Origin: Spiribacter sp. 1M189
GTDB lineage: Bacteria > Pseudomonadota > Gammaproteobacteria > Nitrococcales > Nitrococcaceae
Direction of reading: 5' to 3'
Assembly (NCBI RefSeq): GCF_040838345.1
Contig: NZ_JBAKFF010000001.1
Coordinates: forward strand, 372,001-436,000
DNA length: 64,000 bases
Shown here one piece after another: positions 58,598-64,000 of this stretch (position 1 is its first letter; each line of letters opens with the position of its first letter). Below the pieces are notes generated by a model, which saw only the letters and a list, made by a program, of their open reading frames with translations, made no database searches and was not told where the DNA came from. The translations under genes and the position numbers were made by a program.

Positions 58598-60399
58598 GGG
58601 TTGGCGTCCTCGGTGCTGGCCGGCAGGGTCAGGCGGATTTCGGCGCCGCCGCGGGCATGGTTGCCGATCTCGATGCTACCGCGCTGGCGCTGCATGAGTC
58701 GCCGACTGATCACCAGCCCCAGGCCAAGTCCTTCGGCGCGGCTGCTATCCAGCGGGGTGAACGGTTGCGACAGGCGCTCGGTGTCGAACCCACCCGCACT
58801 GTCGGCGACCGTTATCGTCACTTGTGCGGTTTCGGCATTGAAGTCGGCCGCGATTCGGATCCAACCGCTCCGCGCATCGGCCTCGAAGGCATCCAGGCTG
58901 TTATTGATCAGATTGCCAAGGACCTGCTCCATGGCAAGCCGATTGCCGCAGGCCGCGAGGTCGGCAGGCCGGACCTGCCAGTCGAGCGCAATATCGAGCC
59001 GGCGGACTCGGGGCTCGGCCAGTGCGACGGCTTCGCGGAGCAGATCATCCAGCGGTACTCGCTGGATTTCCGGCGGTTCGCGCCGGATCCACTGCCGTGC
59101 CTGCTCGATGATACCAGCGCCGCGGGCGGCCTCTTTACCGATGCGGGAAAGCGGTTCCAGCAGGGGACTGTCGGGTGTCTGGCGTTCCAGTCGCAGGCGT
59201 CCGCCCTCGGCATAGTGCCGGATCGCCGCCAGTGGCTGGTTGAGTTCATGGGCGAGCGTCGCCGCGAGCTCCCCCGATACGCTGAGGCTCTGCGCACTGG
59301 CGAGCTCCCGCTCGCGCTCGCGCAGTGCCAGCTGGGTCGATTGCAGGGCGCGGCTGTGCCGGTACGCCTGGCGCTGGATCCAGGCGTGGTAGAGCAGCGC
59401 ACCGACCAGCAGCAGGGCGACGGCCAGGGTGTAGTGCCAGTAGCGCCGAAGGGTGTCGGCAAGCCGATCCAGCAGGGGCTCCTGGAGCGGATGCAGTCGG
59501 AGGTCGTCGAACAGGGTGGCGACCCTGGCCGCGGATACGGGAGCGCTCCAGCGGGTCGTGTCAGGGCTGTCCATATCCAGCAGGACGCGGGCGACATCGG
59601 CGGCGAGGCCCTCGGAGACATGCGGGAGGGCGGCGAAGGTCCAGTCCGGGTAGGCCGGCGTGCTCGCGAGGCACCCGCCGAGCCCCCCGGTGGACATGAG
59701 GGCCCGGTAGTCCTCTCGCGCCACCAGCCCCTCGGCGGCCATTTGCTCAAGCATACAGACCGGCATGATCGCAGCTTCCGCCTGCCCGTCCCGGAGCTGG
59801 TAGAGGAGGGCATCCACCGGGTAGCCGAGAAACGCCAGATCCAGCTCTCCCGGGTTGATCCCGGCGGACTCCAGTTGCGGCAATAACAGGAGATAACCGC
59901 CGAAGGCCTGCTCATGGACCGCCACAACCCGTTTGCCGGCGAGCTGCCGGGCGCTCGTGTAGGGCGCATCCTCGCGCACCAGCAGGACCGAGCCAAGCGC
60001 CTCGCGAGCCGAGTCCGCGGGGTTGGAGCGCAGCGTTGCCAGCCAGCTCAGCGCATAGGGCGTGCCCAGCAGGACGAATTGGCCGGGGTTGGTGAGGACA
60101 AAATCAATGTCCCCCTCGGCAATTGCCTCGGCGATGCCATCCAGCGTGAGGGCGCGGGGCTCGAAAGCGGCACGCGGGATGGCCTCGTCCAGCGCGGCCA
60201 GGGTGGACTGCCACCGGGCAAGTGTGTGGGCCTCGCCGCGTGGCGCGAGGATACCGACCACCACCGGTCCGCCATCCACCCGGGCTGCCGGGTCGGGGCC
60301 CGGTGTCGTCTGTGCCGCCGCCAGCCCGTGACTGATCAGGATGAGTGCTGCAAAAACCTTGTTCCAGATCAAGGCCGTCCCGGCCTTGTGGTTTTCCAC
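58594..60399 (-). CDS. ttrS: TtrS, tetrathionate-sensing histidine kinase
   Basis: This protein of about 601 residues has a signal segment (KVFAALILISHGLAAAQ) and a PhnD/SBP-like periplasmic sensor (VVVGILAPRGEAHTLARWQSTLAAL, DIDFVLTNPGQFVLL). One transmembrane helix (HYTLAVALLLVGALLYHAW) leads to the kinase, with H-box LAHELNQPLAAIRHYAEGG, N-box LGNLINNSLDAFEADA and G-boxes DSAGGFD and GLGLGLVISRR. GTG 60399 is the likeliest start; the longer frame from 60588 runs through the ttrB start and is rejected, and a TTG at 60372 is possible. The sensor type is characteristic of TtrS. Confidence 0.9.
   Translation of the reverse strand: MENHKAGTALIWNKVFAALILISHGLAAAQTTPGPDPAARVDGGPVVVGILAPRGEAHTLARWQSTLAALDEAIPRAAFEPRALTLDGIAEAIAEGDIDFVLTNPGQFVLLGTPYALSWLATLRSNPADSAREALGSVLLVREDAPYTSARQLAGKRVVAVHEQAFGGYLLLLPQLESAGINPGELDLAFLGYPVDALLYQLRDGQAEAAIMPVCMLEQMAAEGLVAREDYRALMSTGGLGGCLASTPAYPDWTFAALPHVSEGLAADVARVLLDMDSPDTTRWSAPVSAARVATLFDDLRLHPLQEPLLDRLADTLRRYWHYTLAVALLLVGALLYHAWIQRQAYRHSRALQSTQLALRERERELASAQSLSVSGELAATLAHELNQPLAAIRHYAEGGRLRLERQTPDSPLLEPLSRIGKEAARGAGIIEQARQWIRREPPEIQRVPLDDLLREAVALAEPRVRRLDIALDWQVRPADLAACGNRLAMEQVLGNLINNSLDAFEADARSGWIRIAADFNAETAQVTITVADSAGGFDTERLSQPFTPLDSSRAEGLGLGLVISRRLMQRQRGSIEIGNHARGGAEIRLTLPASTEDANP
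60359..60372. promoter_or_regulatory. FNR-like site upstream of ttrB
   Basis: TTGTT-CCAG-ATCAA matches nine of ten conserved positions of the FNR box TTGAT-N4-ATCAA. Its centre lies about 95 bases before the ttrB ATG. With a -10-like CACAAT at 60397-60402, the centre would be near -43 to -44 from the transcription start, close to the usual -41.5 for FNR activation. FNR control of ttr is known in Salmonella; here it is inferred. Confidence 0.6.
60370..60388. promoter_or_regulatory. Inverted repeat in the ttrS-ttrB control region
   Basis: CAAGGCCG-TCC-CGGCCTTG is a perfect eight-base inverted repeat abutting the FNR-like site. It lies within the first codons of ttrS and upstream of the ttrB -10 candidate. 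It could be a TtrR target, but lies in coding sequence if ttrS starts at 60399. Confidence 0.35.
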
Positions 60400-60460
60400 A
60401 ATTCGGCGCGGGACGCCGAGGCCGGATGATGGGCTCAACGTTTTATTACGGAGTCGCGTC

Positions 60461-61222
60461 ATGGATCTATCCCGCAGACAGTTCCTCGGCAAAGCGGCCA
60501 TCAGTGCCGGCGCCGCGGTGATGCCGCTCGCCGACGTGGAGGCCGCGGTCAACGACCAGCCGGCCCGTCGCGGCGGCGATCCTGGCAAGCGCTATGGCAT
60601 GGCCATTGATCTTCGCCGCTGTATCGGCTGCCAGGCCTGCACCGTGAGCTGCTCGATCGAGAACCAGCCGCCTGTCGGCCAGTTCCGTACCATCGTGCAC
60701 CAGTACGAGGTCAAGGATAACGATTCCGAGGACACCGCGGCAGTGATGCTGCCGAGGTTGTGCAACCAGTGTGACAATCCGCCCTGCGTGCCGGTCTGCC
60801 CCGTGCAGGCCACCTGGCAGCGCAAGGACGGCATCGTGGTGGTGGACAACGAGCAGTGTGTGGGCTGTGGGTACTGTGTCCAGGCCTGTCCCTATGACGC
60901 CCGGTTCATTAATCACGACACCCAGGTGGCGGACGAGTGCAATTTCTGCGTCCACCGCCTGGAGGCCGGTCTGCTGCCGGCCTGCGTGGAGAGTTGCGTG
61001 GGCGGTGCCCGCATCATCGGTGACCTGAATGATCCCGACAGCCACATCAACCAGGTGCTGCGCGAGAACTACGACGACATCAAGGTGCTCAAGCCGGAGC
61101 TCAATACCCGGCCGCATGTCTTCTACATCGGCATGACCGATGCCTTCATCGAGCGCATCCAGGGCGAGAGCGGCCTGTGGTTCGACTCCGAGCATGGCGG
61201 GGTGATGGGAGCGGTATCATGA
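60461..61222 (+). CDS. ttrB: TtrB, tetrathionate reductase iron-sulfur subunit
   Basis: This 253-residue periplasmic electron-transfer subunit has a Tat signal (LSRRQFLGKAAISAG). Four cysteine clusters for [4Fe-4S] centres are visible: CIGCQACTVSC, CNQCDNPPCVPVCP, CVGCGYCVQACPYDA and CNFCVHR followed by ACVESC. It passes electrons from the quinol-oxidising TtrC to TtrA. The ATG at 60461 follows a 61-base gap from ttrS. The stop overlaps ttrC (ATGA). Confidence 0.93.
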   Translation: MDLSRRQFLGKAAISAGAAVMPLADVEAAVNDQPARRGGDPGKRYGMAIDLRRCIGCQACTVSCSIENQPPVGQFRTIVHQYEVKDNDSEDTAAVMLPRLCNQCDNPPCVPVCPVQATWQRKDGIVVVDNEQCVGCGYCVQACPYDARFINHDTQVADECNFCVHRLEAGLLPACVESCVGGARIIGDLNDPDSHINQVLRENYDDIKVLKPELNTRPHVFYIGMTDAFIERIQGESGLWFDSEHGGVMGAVS

Positions 61223-62325
61223 ATGTCGCCGAGATCATCGTCCCGCAGCAGGAAGTGGCCTGGCTGCCCTGGGCCGTGCAGTACTTCTTCTTCGTGGGCC
61301 TCGCCGCCACGGCCGCCATCATCGCCGGCGCCGGTGAGTTCCTGCGCGGTGGTCGCTGGCAGCGGCTTCAGCCCGCGGCGCTGCTGGTGGCGGTCTCCAC
61401 GGGGGTGGTCGCACCGATTGCCCTGCTCGCCGATCTGCATCAGCCCGGTCGGTTCTATCACTTCTACACCGATATCACCCCCTGGTCATGGATGTCTCTG
61501 GGCGCGCTGATTCTGCCAGTATTCATGACCGGGCTGATTGGCTACTGGGTCCTCTGGCAGCGCGAGCGCTTCAAGGAGCAGGGCGCACCCCGGTGGCTGG
61601 CGCTCTGGACGGCGGGGCACTGGTCCGGTCGGAGCCTGAGGCCGTGGCTCGCCACGCTGATGATCATCGGCGCACTGGGCATTCTGGTCTACACGGGTTC
61701 CGAGGTGATGATCGTCAAGGCCCGGGCGCTCTGGCATACCGAGTGGCTCATCCTGAACCTGGCGATGACCGCGTTCATGGGAAGCCTGGCGGCGATGCTC
61801 TATGCCCAGGCGCGCATCTTCAAGGCCACCGCCGGTGACCAGCGCTTTACGCTGCGTCTGTTCATGCTGGCGCTGCTGGGCACGGGGGCCGGTGCGCTGG
61901 GCTGGGCAGCGGCCGGCTGGATAAACGACTCGGTATCTTTCCAGGCCTTCGGCCGCCTGATTGAACAGTTCGCCTACTGGCGCATCGTCTTCGCCCTGTC
62001 GGTGGGCGTCGGCATCTCGCTGCTCGTGGCGGCGCTGTGGATGCTGCGTACGCCCCGGGGCGTGGCACTCTCCTGGTGGATGGCGCCACTGGCGCTTCTG
62101 GCCGCCTGGTCGTTCCGTTGGGCGGTCCTGATGGATGTGCAGACGGTGCCCAAATATGGCGCCGGGCTCTATCCCTACCACTTGCCGTTGGGCAGCGATG
62201 GGCTGCTCGGCATTCTGGGCATCTTTGGTCTCTGGCTGGCGGTGATGATGGTCCTCCCCGGCATCATCGCCGGCCGTGAGGCCGCCAACGAATCAATGAA
62301 AATGAGCGAGGTGGCTCATGGATAA
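61219..62325 (+). CDS. ttrC: TtrC, quinol-oxidising membrane subunit (NrfD-like)
   Basis: This 368-residue NrfD/PsrC-type integral membrane protein has about nine helices. Examples are AVQYFFFVGLAATAAIIAGAGEFL, APIALLADLHQPGRFYHFY and LMIIGALGILVYTGSEVMIVKARALWHTEWLILNLAMTAFMG. It oxidises quinol and anchors TtrAB at the periplasmic face. It overlaps ttrB by four bases and ttrA by eight, so the three subunits are translationally coupled. Confidence 0.92.
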   Translation: MNVAEIIVPQQEVAWLPWAVQYFFFVGLAATAAIIAGAGEFLRGGRWQRLQPAALLVAVSTGVVAPIALLADLHQPGRFYHFYTDITPWSWMSLGALILPVFMTGLIGYWVLWQRERFKEQGAPRWLALWTAGHWSGRSLRPWLATLMIIGALGILVYTGSEVMIVKARALWHTEWLILNLAMTAFMGSLAAMLYAQARIFKATAGDQRFTLRLFMLALLGTGAGALGWAAAGWINDSVSFQAFGRLIEQFAYWRIVFALSVGVGISLLVAALWMLRTPRGVALSWWMAPLALLAAWSFRWAVLMDVQTVPKYGAGLYPYHLPLGSDGLLGILGIFGLWLAVMMVLPGIIAGREAANESMKMSEVAHG

Positions 62326-64000
62326 CAAGCGCCGCAACCTTCTCAAGGGCAGTGCGGCCCTGGGTGGCCTGGGCGTGTTCGGCGCGGGCTATGTGGATCC
62401 GGTCAAGAAGGCAGCCCAGGGGCTGCTCAGTGGCAGTGCCGGTGAACCGACCACGGACCGCATTACCGGCAACGCCCTGCCACCGGAATTCCGCATCGAC
62501 GCCGAGACCGGCGAGCTCACGCCGGCCGACGGTCAGGTGGTGAGCCTGACCCAGTGCCTCGGCTGCTGGACGCAGTGCGGCATCCGCGCCCGCGTCGACA
62601 CCGTCAATAACCGTGTGCTGCGGATCGCCGGCAATCCCTATCATCCGCTCTCCCATGAAAAGCCGCAGGTCTACGATGCCTCGGTGCGGGAGGCCTATAC
62701 CGGTCTTGGTGGCGATCGCGGCATCGAGGGGCGCTCGGCGGCCTGTGCCCGGGGCGCAGCCATGCTCGAGCTGCTGGATAACCCCCAGCGCATCACCCGG
62801 CCGATGAAGCGGGTCGGGCCGCGTGGCAGCGGGCAGTGGCAGACGATCAGCTTCGAGCAGCTCATCGAGGAGGTCACCGAGGGCGGTGACCTGTTCGGTG
62901 AGGGGAGTGTGGATGGCCTGCGCGCCATCCACGATAACGACACGCTGATGGACCCGGAGAATCCGGAGTACGGGCCGGTGGCCAACCGGCTGCTGGTCAC
63001 CGATGCCGGCCCGGATGGACGCCGGGCCATCGTCAAGCGCTTTACCTTCAACGCGTTCGGGACGCGCAACTTCGGTCATCACGGCTCCTATTGCGGGCTT
63101 GGCTACCGGGTTGGGTCCGGAGCGCTGTTCGATGACATGAAGGGCTTCACCCACGCCAAGCCGGACTGGGATCACGCCCGTTTCATTATCTTCATGGGGA
63201 CGGCACCCGCGCATGCCGGCAACCCCTACAAACAGCAGGGCCGTCAGCTCGCCAGCGCCCGCACCGACCGGCGCTTTGAGTACGTCGTGGTGGCGCCCTC
63301 GCTGCCCAACTCCTCGAGTCTGGCGACCCGGGGCAATAATAACTGGGTCCCGATCCGTCCGGCGGGGGATTCGGCAATGGCCATGGCCATGATCCGCTGG
63401 ATCATCGATAACGAGCGATACGATCGCAATTACCTCATCCAGCCTGGCCCGGCGGCCCAGGAGGCCGCGGGCGAGCCGAGCTGGAGCAATGCCACCCACC
63501 TGGTGGTGAGCAGCGAAGATCATGCGCTGACTGGCCGTATCCTGCGCGGTCGTGATCTGGGCTGGACCGACAACGCCGATGACTCGGTGGTCGTCGATGC
63601 CGATAGCGGCGAATGGATGGCACACACAATGCCGCGGCCGGCGGAGCTGTTCGTCACGCGGGAGGTTGTCCTCGCCGATGGATCCAACGTGACGGTGAAG
63701 TCCGCCATGCAGCGGCTGGCTGACGAGGCACGGCGACTGACGCTGTCCGAGTACAGCGCCGAGTGCGATATCCCGGAGGCCACCATCGAGGCCCTGGCGC
63801 GCAAGTTCACCAGTTACGGCAAGCAGGCGGTGATCAACACCCACGGCGGCGTAATGAACGGCAGTGCGTTCTACACCTCGTATTCCATCGTCATGCTCAA
63901 TGCCATGGTGGGTAACCTGAATGCCCCGGGCGGGACCTTCGTCAAGGGCAAGCCCTATACCAACACAGGCGCCGGCGAGCGCTACGACATGGCCAACTTC
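62318..64000 (+). CDS. ttrA: TtrA, tetrathionate reductase molybdopterin subunit, 3' end cut by window
   Basis: The first 561 codons of a molybdopterin oxidoreductase are visible; the full family protein is about 1000 residues. The Tat signal is NKRRNLLKGSAALGG. The [4Fe-4S] cysteines are Cys80, Cys83 and Cys87 (CLGCWTQC), with Cys143 in RSAACARGAAMLELL. Cys259 in HHGSYCGLGYR is a good candidate Mo ligand. It reduces tetrathionate to thiosulfate as a terminal electron acceptor. Identification as TtrA rather than another DMSO-reductase relative rests on the ttrRS-ttrBCA gene order; the C-terminal half cannot be examined. Confidence 0.88.
   Translation, partial: MDNKRRNLLKGSAALGGLGVFGAGYVDPVKKAAQGLLSGSAGEPTTDRITGNALPPEFRIDAETGELTPADGQVVSLTQCLGCWTQCGIRARVDTVNNRVLRIAGNPYHPLSHEKPQVYDASVREAYTGLGGDRGIEGRSAACARGAAMLELLDNPQRITRPMKRVGPRGSGQWQTISFEQLIEEVTEGGDLFGEGSVDGLRAIHDNDTLMDPENPEYGPVANRLLVTDAGPDGRRAIVKRFTFNAFGTRNFGHHGSYCGLGYRVGSGALFDDMKGFTHAKPDWDHARFIIFMGTAPAHAGNPYKQQGRQLASARTDRRFEYVVVAPSLPNSSSLATRGNNNWVPIRPAGDSAMAMAMIRWIIDNERYDRNYLIQPGPAAQEAAGEPSWSNATHLVVSSEDHALTGRILRGRDLGWTDNADDSVVVDADSGEWMAHTMPRPAELFVTREVVLADGSNVTVKSAMQRLADEARRLTLSEYSAECDIPEATIEALARKFTSYGKQAVINTHGGVMNGSAFYTSYSIVMLNAMVGNLNAPGGTFVKGKPYTNTGAGERYDMANF

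Noticed and set aside
62264-63844. 526-codon frame antisense to ttrA
   Set aside because: ttrA shows a Tat signal and cluster cysteines in the sense frame; the antisense product has none.

Overview
The window is a gene-dense, GC-rich chromosomal segment from a gammaproteobacterium. It holds about 54 protein genes and no tRNA, rRNA, insertion sequence, phage or CRISPR array that I can see. Family content (ClpA/ClpS/Aat/Bpt, HflD, TtrRS-TtrBCA, LolA, RarA, XerD, SthA, malate synthase G) points to Gammaproteobacteria. Acid-rich secreted proteins, very short intergenic gaps and overlapping genes fit a streamlined, possibly halophilic lineage such as the Ectothiorhodospiraceae. The genus is an inference and cannot be fixed from the window.

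Layout. 1-5.9 kb: a DMT permease fragment, then an SOS cassette (imuB, imuA, lexA) on the minus strand. A near-consensus LexA box separates it from the divergent stringent-response gene relA. 5.9-10.6 kb: a secreted EEP-fold nuclease and a basic/polar amino acid ABC importer (hisP-type ATPase, binding protein, two permeases). 10.6-17 kb: a GNAT acetyltransferase, a secreted coiled-coil protein, a DUF2721 membrane protein, a GGDEF cyclase, and ppx abutting ppk1. 17-24 kb: a thioesterase and central carbon/redox genes sthA, glcB and acnA. 24-31.6 kb: hflD-mnmA, then an N-degron locus in which clpS-clpA converges on a minus-strand operon of a FemAB-like acyltransferase, aat, bpt and infA. 31.7-41.3 kb: ftsK-lolA-rarA, crcB, serS, a small GNAT-like gene, a queuosine-precursor transporter and a MATE exporter with overlapping divergent start codons, and hisC. 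41.4-45.5 kb: ferric-iron ABC transporter genes in a split layout with Fur-like operators. 45.5-54.8 kb: slipin, xerD, fdxA, mutS and an SbcCD/YhaNO-like repair pair. 54.8-57 kb: a DUF1127 gene divergent from a LysR regulator with two matching inverted repeats between them, then an orphan OmpR-type regulator. 57-64 kb: a secreted/outer-membrane-like protein and a tetrathionate respiration locus (ttrR, ttrS against ttrB, ttrC, ttrA), with ttrA cut by the window end.

How it works together. Most genes are housekeeping. The parts with most to say are the regulatory intergenic regions: LexA box, Fur-like sites, LysR-type boxes and an FNR-like site before ttrB. The other notable part is the acyltransferase operon, where a FemAB-like protein of unknown target is translationally coupled to the two N-degron aminoacyl-tRNA-protein transferases. 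I did not find a clear-cut novel defence or mobile system. The FemAB-like gene, the YhaN-like ATPase with a long C-terminal extension, and the secreted protein beside ttr are the best candidates for undescribed function. No stretch over 300 bases lacks a gene.
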